Of a stretch of DNA of 17,478 nucleotides, positions 7,668 through 15,573 are shown piece after piece. How positions within the stretch are numbered: the stretch's first letter is position 1; each line of letters opens with the position of its first letter. Source of the DNA: an uncultured Muribaculaceae bacterium (GTDB taxonomy: Bacteria > Bacteroidota > Bacteroidia > Bacteroidales > Muribaculaceae); NCBI GenBank assembly GCA_910585275.1, contig CAJUCW010000053.1, positions 1 to 17,478 on the forward strand. The letters are read 5' to 3'. Position numbers and translations under genes: made by a program. The notes under the pieces were generated by a model. The model saw nothing but the letters and a program-made list of their open reading frames with translations. It was not told the origin of the DNA and made no database searches.

Positions 7668-9020
7668 ATGAGAGAAAACGCTTTTATCACCGAGGAAGGA
7701 ACCGCCGCACTCGAAGCAGCCATGCAATGCTGGAACGCGGGAGCGGAGTTCCGCAAAGACCGTTCGCGCAACAAGGATTACACTTTCGGCAAACAGTGGA
7801 ACGACGTAATAACGGTTGACGGCTTCACAATGACCGAAGAAGAGTATATAATCAAGGAGGGCAACATACCGCTGAAAAACAACCTTATCCGCCGGCTCGT
7901 GAGAAACGTGGCGGGAGTCTTCCGCAACCGCCTCGCCGAGCGTATGGAGCAATGGCTTCCCGATGACCTTTCGCGGGCGGCAGCCAACGGAATGCCGGAG
8001 GTGTATGGCCGCACTATGGAGGAATTTCTGATATCCGGTATGGCCGTCCACCGCAAATGGCGCGGACGCCGCGACGGAATAGAAGGGGTATGGACCGACA
8101 TGGTGTCGCCCGAAGCTTTCTTCTTCGACCGCATGGCGCGCGACCCACGCGGCGGCGACATCTCGCTGCTCGGACAAATCCACGAACTCCGTCTCCCCGC
8201 TTTCTGCGCCGCATTCGCACGCAACGAACACGACTACCTGCGCTATCACCGGGCTTTTCAAGACGGGATGGTAAAGGTGGCGGAACTATGGAAAAAAGAG
8301 ACGCGCCCCTACCGACTCTGTCACGACCGTGCCAACGCACGCGTCATAAAAATGGACGAACAGACATGGCTCCGGCATCCCGAATTCCACCGGATGCCCT
8401 CGAAATGGACTCTGAAGGAGGTGTGGCGCTTCTATTTCGTCACTTCCGAAGGCGAACTGCTCCGCACGGGCGATTCCCCGCTTCCCGGCGGAGGACATCC
8501 CTACGTGTTCAAGGCCTACCCCTTCCTCGACGGGGAGATACATTCATTCGTGGCTGACATAATCGACCAGCAACGCTACACCAACCGCCTCATAACCCTC
8601 TACGACTGGCTGATGCGCGCCTCGGCAAAGGGGGTGCTCCTCTTTCCCGATGAAGCCATCTCAGAAGATATGGACCTCGACTATGTGGCCGACCAATGGA
8701 GCCGTTTCAACGGGATGATAGTATATCGCCACAATCCGGGGCAGCCCCTCCCGCAGCAGGTGAGCAACAACGCCGCCAACGTCGGGATAGGCGACCTTCT
8801 CTCAATCCAGCTCAAAATGATGGAAGACATCTCGGGGGTCAACGGAGCCCTTCAGGGTAAAATCGACAGCCAGGGGATGAGCGGCAACCTCTATAGCCAG
8901 CAGACCGAGAACTCTCTGACATCATTGCGCGACATCCTCGACACCTTCGATTCCTTCATCAGCGACTCGCTCGCCAAAGAGCGGCTCCTTGCCGGCGAAC
9001 CGTCATCTGCATTAATATGA
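7668..9020 (+). CDS. orphan phage portal-like protein
   Basis: A 450-residue cytoplasmic protein with features of P22-like phage portal proteins: an N-terminal KDYTFGKQWNDV block followed by EGNIPLKNNLIRRLVRNVAGVFR (about 40-86); MVSPEAFFFDRMARDPRGGD (about 144-163); a central VADIIDQQRYTNRLITLYDWL (about 299-319); and the C-terminal MMEDISGVNGALQGKIDSQG with MSGNLYSQQTENSLTSLRDI. In phages the portal forms the dodecameric DNA channel at the capsid vertex. Full-length P22-type portals are considerably longer (about 700 residues), so the C-terminal barrel or crown part is probably missing here. No terminase, capsid, tail or integrase gene is in the window; the neighbours are pckA and a conserved lipoprotein gene. 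It overlaps the convergent downstream gene by 9 bp and its base composition resembles its neighbours. It could be a domesticated gene or prophage remnant. The frame itself is intact. Confidence 0.6.
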   Translation: MRENAFITEEGTAALEAAMQCWNAGAEFRKDRSRNKDYTFGKQWNDVITVDGFTMTEEEYIIKEGNIPLKNNLIRRLVRNVAGVFRNRLAERMEQWLPDDLSRAAANGMPEVYGRTMEEFLISGMAVHRKWRGRRDGIEGVWTDMVSPEAFFFDRMARDPRGGDISLLGQIHELRLPAFCAAFARNEHDYLRYHRAFQDGMVKVAELWKKETRPYRLCHDRANARVIKMDEQTWLRHPEFHRMPSKWTLKEVWRFYFVTSEGELLRTGDSPLPGGGHPYVFKAYPFLDGEIHSFVADIIDQQRYTNRLITLYDWLMRASAKGVLLFPDEAISEDMDLDYVADQWSRFNGMIVYRHNPGQPLPQQVSNNAANVGIGDLLSIQLKMMEDISGVNGALQGKIDSQGMSGNLYSQQTENSLTSLRDILDTFDSFISDSLAKERLLAGEPSSALI

Positions 9021-11012
9021 ACCGGCAGTGCCACGGCGGCGCCCGCGGTCGTTAGGGTCGAAGGGGTTGCGGGTGGGGTCGAAATAGTCATCTTCCTCCT
9101 CTTCGTCGTTGGTGTTCCGGTCGTTGCGGTTGCGGTTGCGCTTGTCGGTCTCGGGCTTGTTTTTCTTCACCGCATCGGGTTTCATGAGGTCGATGGCGGT
9201 TTCGAACACGTTCCAGGTCTCCGACTTCTCCCAGTTTTTCTTGATGTTGACCACCTTGGGGTAATAATATGCCGCGTCGGGTTGCCGCAGGGAGTCGAAG
9301 TTGCCTGTGGTGTAGCGGCCGTCGCCGTCGAAGTCCTCGAAAATACGTGCGTAATACTTGCCCGGCGCGAGGTAAGGGAACCTCACGACGCCCCCTTCCA
9401 CCTTTTCGCGACGCACGGGTGCGTCAGACGCACTCAGAAGCTCTACGAAAGCCGGCACGGAGTCAACGAAATTGGTGATGGTGAAACTCAGGGTGCAGTA
9501 GTCTTCTTCCCCTTTTGTCTTGAACGAATGTTCCAAGGGGTCGGTCTGCAACCCATAGATGCCGGTTGCGGCGAGGGAGTCTATACGCAGCCGGTATTGC
9601 GAACCATATTCCCAAGGATACTCTATCTTGAACCGGCGCGGATTGTAGGGCTGTTCAAGCTGCGGACTCCATTCCTTCGGCACCGGCCCCCACACTGAAT
9701 CCTCCATCACTTCCAGATGCAACGCCGCCGTATCGAGGCGCGAAAGAGGGGTGGCGAACTCCATCACGAGGGGGAGATAGACCTCCTGGGTGGTGCCGGT
9801 GACCATCTGAAGGCCGAGTGGCGGTATTTTAGGTGCGACCGTGTCGGCTTGTTCCTCGTCTTTCTCTTTCTTTTTCTCTTTTTTCTTTTTCGGAGCCTTG
9901 GGGCGCTCGGTGAAGAACTTGAGGGTGTCAGTCACGGCCGAAAGGTTGCGTGTAGAATCAGTGCGCAGGTAAGTCACGGCCATGCGCAAGCTGTCGGTGG
10001 CGATGAGTGTCGGCGGCAACATCCAGTAGGTAAGCGTGTCGTTGCGTTCCGAACTTTCGAGCACCCACCAATCCTTATAGCCCGGCATATCCACAATGTC
10101 GAGGCGCGGTAGGGAGTCAGAGGGGGCGTTGAAAATCATTTTCACCTTGGTGGAATCCACCCTCTGGTAATTTTGCAGGAACTGCGTCTTGTAGTCGCTC
10201 TCGAATGAGCGCAGGAGTATGTCGTTTGGCAGAAACCGGGTGCGTTGGCGCGAAATGACCGTATCCACAGCCCCGGTGGCAAGGTCGAAAACGGTGTCGG
10301 TGGCCTCCACCCTCTCCGCCGTCGGGGAAACCGTGAAGTCGTAGAACGCCATCGCCTCCTCGGGGTTGGCGCGCTTGTAGTCGTTGTCAACGTCGGCAAG
10401 GGCGAAGATGCGGTAAGTGCCGGGTGCCACCCCCTTTATGGAAAACCTTCCACGGTCGTCGGTCTTGGCTATACGTTCGAGCGGAAGAGTGGCGAACGCA
10501 GTGTCGGAAAGGTTGGAATGGATGCCCACGAGCATCCCCTGCTGGGGTTCGAGGCCGTCGGCAGAAAGCACCATCCCCGAAATCTGGAGCGTATCGATCT
10601 GCGGACCCGTGGAAAATGAATAAGTGAAACCCTGCAGCTTGTTGCCTTCGTTGTTGTCTTCTATGGCATTGGCGAAATCCACGGTGTAGGTGGTGTTGGG
10701 CAGCAGCGTGTCAGTAAACTGCACGCTCACGCGTTTTCCAAGCGACGACACCCTCGGCACCGATTTGGAAACCGGCGAGACCACCACTTTCGAAAAAGCG
10801 TCTTTCACGTTGACTATCTCGTCAAAATCTATGTCTATGCGGTCGCGGGTTACATTGACCGACCCCGGCGCGGGGTTCGCCCTGACAAAGCGTGGAGGGT
10901 CTTCGTCGCGCGGGCCTCCCGAAGGATTGCCTATGGAGGCGCACGACGCCAGCAACGCCGCCGCAAGGAGCGTGGCCGGGAGTGATCTCAGTTGGGAATT
11001 GCAATGCTTCAT
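9012..11012 (-). CDS. conserved Bacteroidetes Ig-like (Big_5) lipoprotein
   Basis: A 666-residue predicted lipoprotein with lipobox ALLASC (Cys24) and the mature start ASIGNPSGGPRDEDPPRFVR, typical of a conserved Bacteroidetes family. Residues about 38-136 form a Big_5 Ig-like domain (PPRFVRANPAPGSVNVTRD through TYSFSTGP). About 142-235 looks like a carboxypeptidase-regulatory-like beta domain (ISGMVLSADG... GRFSIKGVAPGTYRIFALAD). A lysine/glutamate-rich linker lies at 371-389 (APKKKKEKKKEKDEEQ), further beta domains follow, and the tail is low-complexity and charged (Arg/Asn/Asp repeats, then acidic EEEEDDYFDP). The function is not established; a surface or periplasmic structural role is likely. 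The predicted transcript is nearly leaderless (promoter at 11021-11028). The gene is convergent with the portal-like gene and overlaps it by 9 bp. Confidence 0.8.
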   Translation of the reverse strand: MKHCNSQLRSLPATLLAAALLASCASIGNPSGGPRDEDPPRFVRANPAPGSVNVTRDRIDIDFDEIVNVKDAFSKVVVSPVSKSVPRVSSLGKRVSVQFTDTLLPNTTYTVDFANAIEDNNEGNKLQGFTYSFSTGPQIDTLQISGMVLSADGLEPQQGMLVGIHSNLSDTAFATLPLERIAKTDDRGRFSIKGVAPGTYRIFALADVDNDYKRANPEEAMAFYDFTVSPTAERVEATDTVFDLATGAVDTVISRQRTRFLPNDILLRSFESDYKTQFLQNYQRVDSTKVKMIFNAPSDSLPRLDIVDMPGYKDWWVLESSERNDTLTYWMLPPTLIATDSLRMAVTYLRTDSTRNLSAVTDTLKFFTERPKAPKKKKEKKKEKDEEQADTVAPKIPPLGLQMVTGTTQEVYLPLVMEFATPLSRLDTAALHLEVMEDSVWGPVPKEWSPQLEQPYNPRRFKIEYPWEYGSQYRLRIDSLAATGIYGLQTDPLEHSFKTKGEEDYCTLSFTITNFVDSVPAFVELLSASDAPVRREKVEGGVVRFPYLAPGKYYARIFEDFDGDGRYTTGNFDSLRQPDAAYYYPKVVNIKKNWEKSETWNVFETAIDLMKPDAVKKNKPETDKRNRNRNDRNTNDEEEEDDYFDPTRNPFDPNDRGRRRGTAGSY

Positions 11013-11020
11013 TTGAGCGG

Positions 11021-11028
11021 CAAAAGTA
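11021..11028 (-). promoter_or_regulatory. -7 element of the Ig-like lipoprotein gene
   Basis: On the minus strand TACTTTTG followed by C matches TAnnTTTG exactly; a TTG stands 18 bp upstream. The box ends only 8 nt before the ATG at 11012, so transcription would start at or within a few bases of the start codon. Confidence 0.55.
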
Positions 11029-11135
11029 ATGATTATTTTTTAAACACAACGCCCCGAGGACTCCGTTTTCACTTAAAAAGAACGAAAATAAGCATTTTTA
11101 GAACCTCTTTTGGGGATTACCTCAAAAATTTAAGC

Positions 11136-11144
11136 TATATTTGC
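11136..11144 (+). promoter_or_regulatory. -7 element of secDF
   Basis: TATATTTGC is a full match to the TAnnTTTGC consensus. The nearest TTG upstream is 23 bp away, 3 bp more than ideal. The predicted leader is about 110 nt. Confidence 0.55.
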
Positions 11145-11158
11145 GAGCCCAATTATAT

Positions 11159-11209
11159 CGGCGCGTGCCTGCGCGTCGGTTTTGGCGTATGGTGTCGCCT
11201 CACGCGCCG
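11159..11209 (+). promoter_or_regulatory. GC-rich hairpin in the secDF leader
   Basis: A perfect 9-bp stem, CGGCGCGTG with CACGCGCCG, closes a 33-nt loop inside the otherwise AT-rich leader of secDF. A small open frame, ATG at 11189 to TAA ending 11248 (19 codons, MVSPHAPPVDLTIKIKKQQ), starts in the loop and ends 12 nt before the secDF ATG. Whether either element has a regulatory role is unknown. Confidence 0.4.
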
Positions 11210-11260
11210 CCTGTTGACCTGACAATAAAAATCAAAAAACAACAATAAAACCAACAAAAA

Positions 11261-14233
11261 ATGCAGAACAAAGGGTTTATCAGCACCATTGCCGTCCTTT
11301 TGATCCTGATTTGCGGATTTTATATCTCCTTCTCCTTCGTGACCTCTCACTATGAGAAAAAAGCACAGGAGTATGCCGCGATGATGGCGAAGACAAGCGA
11401 CGTAACCAATGATGCCTACAAACAGAATCTTAAGCAGTTCAACGACTCTATCGACAAGGAAAAAGTCTATCTCGGCTACACCTACAACCAGGTGCGCAAG
11501 CTTGAAATCGGTATGGGTCTCGACCTCAAGGGCGGTATGAACGTGGTGCTCGAAATTTCGGTGCCCGACATTCTCCGCCAGTATGCTTCCGGCGAAGCAC
11601 AGCTCCGTCAGATCAACGACGCCATCGCCAAGACGCAGGCCGAAGGCGTGAAGGGTAGCGAAAAGGAGTTTATCTCGAAGTTCGCCTCTTTCATCCAGCC
11701 CGGCGCCATGGCAGGCCTCTTCACCCGCGAAGGTGAATTCCTCGGCAAAATCAAGAGCAGCGCATCCAACCAGGAAGTCGTGGCTGCCCTTGAGAAGCAG
11801 GTGGAAAGCCAGGTTGACGCAGCCTTCAATATCTTCCGCACACGTATCGACCAATTCGGCGTAGTTGCGCCCAACATCCAGAAGCTTCAAGACAAGAGGG
11901 GCCAGATCCTTCTCGAACTCCCGGGCGTGAAGGAGCCGGAGCGCGTAACCGACCTCCTCAAGAGCTCCGCCAACCTGGAGTTTTTCGAGGTTTACAACTA
12001 CAACGAAATCGCAAACGACCTCAACAGCTTCGCTGCAGAGTGGGCTCGCCAGGACACTGTGAACCACACCAACCTTATCGAGCTTCTCGGCGGCCCGCAG
12101 CGTGCAGGCAGCCCGGTAATCGGCATCGTCACCCCGCAGAACCGTGCGCTCGTGGATAGTATCCTTTCCTCTCCGCTCGCAAAGCAGAAACTTCCCTCCG
12201 ACTTCTCTGCCGTATGGGAGGTGAAAGCTACGGAATACCCCGTGTTCGACGCGCAGGGCAACGTGATGAAGAAAGCCAACGGCGAAGACCGCACCACCCC
12301 CTACTGGCAGCTCGTGGCGCTTAAGGGCGACGCAGCTCTCGAAGGCGATGCCGTCACTTCAGCTTCAAGCGAATACGACAACATGCGCGGCAACACCGTC
12401 AACATGCGCATGAACGACGCCGGTGCACAGGCTTGGGCAACCCTTACCCGCAACAACATCGGCCGCCCCATCGCCATCGTGCTCGACAACAACGTTTATT
12501 CATATCCTAACGTAAACAACGAGATTACCGGCGGCTCTTCAGAGATTACCGGCAACTTCACTCCCGAGGAGGCAAACGACCTTGCAAACGTGCTCAAGTC
12601 CGGAAAGATGAGCGCGAAAGTCGATGTGGTCAGCAACAACGTAATCGGCCCGAGCCTCGGTGCCGAAGCCGTTCAGCAGGGTTTCCTCTCGTTTATCGTG
12701 GCCATCATCCTCCTGATGATTTTCATGATTGCAATCTATGGCATTATCCCGGGTCTTGTGGCTAACGTAGGCCTCATCCTCAACCTTTACTTCACGCTCG
12801 GTATCCTCGCCTCGTTCCAGGCTGTGCTCACGCTTTCCGGTATCGCCGGTATCGTGCTCGCCCTCGGTATGGCCGTCGATGCCAACGTGCTTATCTTCGA
12901 GCGCACCAAAGAGGAGCTCCGCCAGGGCAAGAAGCTGCGCCAGGCAATAGCCGACGGCTACGGCAACGCCTTCTCCGCAATCTTCGACTCCAACCTCACC
13001 TCTATCATCACCGGTGTGATCCTTCTCCTCTTCGGTTCAGGTCCTATCAAGGGCTTCGCCACCACCCTCATCATCGGTCTTGTATGCTCCTTCTTTACTG
13101 CAGTGTTCCTCACCCGCATTGCGTTCGACCTCATCACAAAGAACGGACGTTGCGCCAACATGACCTTCGACACGGGCCTCAGCCGCAACTTCCTCGCCAA
13201 GACAAAGATCAACTTCCTTGGCCAGTGGAAAGCCGCAGCTTGCGTATGGCTCTTCCTCATCGTCATCTCCATCGCTTCGCTCGTATTCCGCGGAATGAAC
13301 CAGGGCATCGACTTCTCCGGAGGCCGCAACTATGTGGTGCAGTTCGACAAGGATGTCAACCCGACTGAAATCCAGGCACGTCTCCTCGGCCAGCTCCAGG
13401 AGGCAGCCGACGACAAGACCGTCAGCGTGGGCGTAATCACCATCGACAACCCCTCGAAGGTGCGAATCTCCACCAACTATAAGATCGACACTGAAGACGG
13501 CAACATCGACAACGAAATCACCGGACTCCTCTACAAGGGTCTTGCGCCTGAGCTCACGGGAGCCGACGGCAAGGTGATGGACCAGACCGCCTTCACCATC
13601 GCCGACGAAAGCCGAGGCATCATTTCAATCCAGAAGGTTGGTCCCTCCGTGGCTGACGACATGAAGCGCGACGCATTCTGGGCTGTAGGCATCGCAGTGG
13701 TCTGCATGTTCCTCTACATCCTTCTCCGTTTCCGCAACATCGCCTTCTCCGTGGGAGCCGTTTGCGCCGTGGCGCTCACCGCCTTCCTCATCATCGGTTT
13801 CTACTCCATCTGCTGGGGCTTCCTCCCCTTCTCCATGGAGATTGACCAGTCGTTTATCGCTGCCGTACTTACCATCATCGGTTATCAGATCAACGACACC
13901 GTGGTGGTGTTCGACCGTGTGCGCGAGATGATGAAGATCTATCCTAAAGAAGACCGCTTCATCACCTTCAACAAGTCGCTCAACACCACACTTACCCGTA
14001 CGATCATGACATCGTTCTCGACGCTGCTCGTGCTCCTCTGCATCTTCTTCCTCGGAGGCGACACCATCCGCAGCTTCACATTCGCCATGATCTTCGGCGT
14101 GATTGTCGGCACATTCTGCTCGCTCTATTGCGCGGCTCCTATCGCCTACAACATCGTGAAGTCTTCCCTTAAGAAGGACAAAGCCGAAAACGACGGCAAA
14201 CCCGCCCTCCAGGGCAACCGCCGTTTCCAGTAA
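11261..14233 (+). CDS. secDF: fused protein translocase subunit SecDF
   Basis: A 990-residue inner-membrane fusion of SecD and SecF, which uses the proton gradient to help pull exported proteins through SecYEG; the fused form is usual in Bacteroidetes. SecD half: membrane segment at about 5-27, LGLDLKGG-type motif (GMGLDLKGGMNVVLEI, about 85-100), a large periplasmic region with FRTRIDQFGVVAPNIQ and TGNFTPEEANDLANVLKSG, and five membrane segments at about 472-625 with the motif GMAVDANVLIFERTKEEL (about 535-552). SecF half: membrane segment at about 658-677, GIDFSGGRNYVVQF (about 682-695), and membrane segments at about 805-963 with QINDTVVVFDRVRE (about 876-889). The full length and all signature motifs are intact. 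The ATG is preceded by an A-rich leader without a Shine-Dalgarno sequence, usual for this phylum. It is monocistronic, with terminator hairpins behind it. Confidence 0.97.
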   Translation: MQNKGFISTIAVLLILICGFYISFSFVTSHYEKKAQEYAAMMAKTSDVTNDAYKQNLKQFNDSIDKEKVYLGYTYNQVRKLEIGMGLDLKGGMNVVLEISVPDILRQYASGEAQLRQINDAIAKTQAEGVKGSEKEFISKFASFIQPGAMAGLFTREGEFLGKIKSSASNQEVVAALEKQVESQVDAAFNIFRTRIDQFGVVAPNIQKLQDKRGQILLELPGVKEPERVTDLLKSSANLEFFEVYNYNEIANDLNSFAAEWARQDTVNHTNLIELLGGPQRAGSPVIGIVTPQNRALVDSILSSPLAKQKLPSDFSAVWEVKATEYPVFDAQGNVMKKANGEDRTTPYWQLVALKGDAALEGDAVTSASSEYDNMRGNTVNMRMNDAGAQAWATLTRNNIGRPIAIVLDNNVYSYPNVNNEITGGSSEITGNFTPEEANDLANVLKSGKMSAKVDVVSNNVIGPSLGAEAVQQGFLSFIVAIILLMIFMIAIYGIIPGLVANVGLILNLYFTLGILASFQAVLTLSGIAGIVLALGMAVDANVLIFERTKEELRQGKKLRQAIADGYGNAFSAIFDSNLTSIITGVILLLFGSGPIKGFATTLIIGLVCSFFTAVFLTRIAFDLITKNGRCANMTFDTGLSRNFLAKTKINFLGQWKAAACVWLFLIVISIASLVFRGMNQGIDFSGGRNYVVQFDKDVNPTEIQARLLGQLQEAADDKTVSVGVITIDNPSKVRISTNYKIDTEDGNIDNEITGLLYKGLAPELTGADGKVMDQTAFTIADESRGIISIQKVGPSVADDMKRDAFWAVGIAVVCMFLYILLRFRNIAFSVGAVCAVALTAFLIIGFYSICWGFLPFSMEIDQSFIAAVLTIIGYQINDTVVVFDRVREMMKIYPKEDRFITFNKSLNTTLTRTIMTSFSTLLVLLCIFFLGGDTIRSFTFAMIFGVIVGTFCSLYCAAPIAYNIVKSSLKKDKAENDGKPALQGNRRFQ

Positions 14234-14240
14234 CCATAAC

Positions 14241-14269
14241 GAAAGCGGGCGCAATCGCGCCCGGCTTTC
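14241..14269 (+). terminator. first hairpin after secDF
   Basis: Stem GAAAGC-GGGCGC around the loop AATC with GCGCCC-G-GCTTTC (one bulged G), starting 8 bp past the secDF stop. No T run follows, so it is more likely a transcript-end stabiliser or an auxiliary terminator than a stand-alone one. Confidence 0.5.
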
Positions 14270-14309
14270 ACCCACATTGATTAGATTCCACTAATCATCC
14301 ATAATCCCC

Positions 14310-14345
14310 GAGGGGCGGCATTCCGATGCCGCCCCTCATCTTTTT
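14310..14345 (+). terminator. rho-independent terminator of secDF
   Basis: A perfect 12-bp stem, GAGGGGCGGCAT / ATGCCGCCCCTC, with loop TCCG, followed by ATCTTTTT. Confidence 0.85.
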
Positions 14346-14585
14346 ATACCCTGCTTTTTACATTCTGGCCGACAAGGCAGCTCGTTGCAAGTTGAACGAA
14401 ATCCCATGTATTCTGACAGAAAACCTATCTAATTTAGTGCCACAAACCTAATCTCCTGATATAGCCCCATTTACACACACCATTTGGACTCCTCTTTATA
14501 AACAATTAGAAATATCGATTATTATATTACTGATTATCAGACTTATAACCATCTCAAAATTAGAAACCAATTAGACGCGGAACTA
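14346..14585. other. AT-rich region upstream of the right cassette
   Basis: No credible gene. It contains CTGATTATCAG (14530-14540), an odd palindrome within ATTATATTACTGATTATCA that resembles the string upstream of the left operon (5172-5189). No other structure is evident. Confidence 0.4.
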
Positions 14586-14617
14586 TTGCGGCGACGCTCC
14601 GGACATTGTAAATTTGC
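14586..14617 (+). promoter_or_regulatory. Bacteroidetes-type promoter of the right cassette
   Basis: TTG (14586-14588), 20-bp spacer, TAAATTTGC (14609-14617). The elements and spacing are identical to the promoter of the left operon. The leaders also end alike before the ATG (ATCAGATC here, ATCACATC on the left). Confidence 0.7.
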
Positions 14618-14647
14618 AACCGTAAACAAACCTAAAAACATCAGATC

Positions 14648-15061
14648 ATGAAGAAAATCATTCTGTCAATGGTGCTTCTTTCGGCACTCTCATTCTCTCC
14701 GGCAGTTGTGGCCGACAATCAGACGACCCCTGACAAACCCACCACCCCACCTCCAAGTGGCGAGACCATCCCTGTCGTAATAATCAAAGGTCAACCGCGC
14801 CCCATCCTTCACGCTCCAGCAAAAGGGATACCCATGACAATCGAAACTTTAGACAATGGACTAAGGATTAACATTCCTTTCGAAGAATATCCGGTAACAG
14901 CGGAAGTAGAACAACTGACGACACCGTTCGGCTACTGGACGGCCACTTTCACCGACGCGGCATCATGCGAAATGCCCTTCGACGGTACAGTGGGCGACTA
15001 CCGCCTCACCCTCACCACCGCCGACAACTCCACCTACACCGGCTATTTCACCCTCGAATGA
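14648..15061 (+). CDS. DUF3244-like secreted protein
   Basis: A 137-residue secreted protein: signal peptide to about residue 22 (VVA then DNQ), then a Pro/Thr-rich linker (TTPDKPTTPPPSGE), then a beta-rich part with IPVVIIKG, GLRINIPFEEYPVTAEV, GYWTATFT and the terminal block FDGTVGDYRLTLTTADNSTY... It is the paralogue of 4682-5068 in the left operon, with the same topology but a longer linker; only the last 27 residues are nearly identical (one substitution). No catalytic motif is seen. It is the first gene of the right cassette, 77 bp before the first NVEALA-like peptide. The similarity to DUF3244 is judged by pattern only. Confidence 0.65.
   Translation: MKKIILSMVLLSALSFSPAVVADNQTTPDKPTTPPPSGETIPVVIIKGQPRPILHAPAKGIPMTIETLDNGLRINIPFEEYPVTAEVEQLTTPFGYWTATFTDAASCEMPFDGTVGDYRLTLTTADNSTYTGYFTLE
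14978..15061 (+). repeat. 84-bp near-identical 3' gene block, right copy
   Basis: Inverted counterpart of 4682-4765: 77 of 84 bases identical, with the seven differences in six codons and only one amino-acid change (Gly to Asp). Confidence 0.85.
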
Positions 15062-15138
15062 ATCATTCGACGGTGGTATGCTAAACGCAATTGCAAACAT
15101 TGTTCAAATATGTTTAAAGAAGCAAAAATTATAATATT

Positions 15139-15396
15139 ATGAGATTAAAAGATCTATTGTTAACCGTAGTCATAACCGGTGCCGCATTGTGGGTTATAAT
15201 TCCACACAATAGTACTGACCGGGGAGTCTCGAATCTTGTGATGTCATCGGTGGAGGTTCTTTCCAAAAATGAGAACATGCAGGAATATTCACAAAAAGGA
15301 CCAAGGAGGATGATAAAATGTGAAAAAGGAGGCACCAGTTTGATATGCCTCAATCTAATCGACGTGGAATGTACTGAAACGCCCTGCCGTCATTAA
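15139..15396 (+). CDS. NVEALA-like small exported peptide (four-Cys type), first copy
   Basis: An 85-residue peptide with a hydrophobic N-terminal segment (about 5-22), then SNLVMSSVEVLS (31-42), which aligns with the NVEALA motif, then a hydrophilic spacer with KGPRR, and a C-terminal domain with Cys61, 70, 78 and 83 (C-x8-C-x7-C-x4-C). Four Cys suggest two disulfides after export. It is paralogous to the next gene, with the Cys at the same residue numbers. It lies 77 bp after the DUF3244-like gene. Family function is unknown. Confidence 0.65.
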   Translation: MRLKDLLLTVVITGAALWVIIPHNSTDRGVSNLVMSSVEVLSKNENMQEYSQKGPRRMIKCEKGGTSLICLNLIDVECTETPCRH

Positions 15397-15443
15397 TTCC
15401 ATATAATTACCCAATATATGAAATGAATCGGCAAATCAGAGTG

Positions 15444-15500
15444 GGGATTCGGGCAAATACTTGAATAGCGGTATGGTTTATAGACGGAATCCCTATTCAA
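15444..15500 (+). repeat. overlapping inverted repeats between the two peptide genes
   Basis: GGGATTC (15444-15450) pairs with GAATCCC (15487-15493), and TTGAATAG (15461-15468) pairs with CTATTCAA (15493-15500). The two stems share a base and cross, so they are mutually exclusive or a pseudoknot. No T run follows, and a role is unproven. Confidence 0.3.
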
Positions 15501-15509
15501 ACATGATGC

Positions 15510-15542
15510 TTTGATTAAACCGTTTGCAAAGTTATTACTTTG
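15510..15542 (+). promoter_or_regulatory. possible internal promoter for the second peptide gene
   Basis: TTTG (15510-15513), 21-bp spacer, then TTACTTTG (15535-15542), one mismatch from TAnnTTTG. It would give a leader of about 25 nt before the ATG at 15574, so the second peptide gene could be expressed on its own. Confidence 0.4.
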
Positions 15543-15573
15543 TGAGCACAATATAATTTAAACATAACTAATT

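Noticed and set aside
7653..8261. 202-codon minus-strand open frame opposite the portal-like gene
   Set aside because: The plus-strand frame is longer and has recognisable portal motifs; this one has none.
10992..11222. 76-codon plus-strand open frame upstream of secDF
   Set aside because: Starts opposite the lipoprotein signal peptide and runs through the divergent promoters; no family resemblance.
11189..11248. HAPP-containing frame as a Sec-regulating arrest peptide
   Set aside because: Known RAPP/RAPG arrest peptides are far longer and carry an export signal; 19 residues would not leave the ribosome. Kept only as part of a low-interest leader observation.
11153..12067. 304-codon minus-strand open frame opposite the start of secDF
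   Set aside because: Antisense shadow of secDF; the translation is a leucine/valine-rich shadow typical of GC-biased antisense frames, with no domain and no promoter.
13625..14275. 216-codon minus-strand open frame opposite the end of secDF
   Set aside because: Antisense shadow; the His/Glu/Asp-rich composition results from complementing membrane-segment codons.
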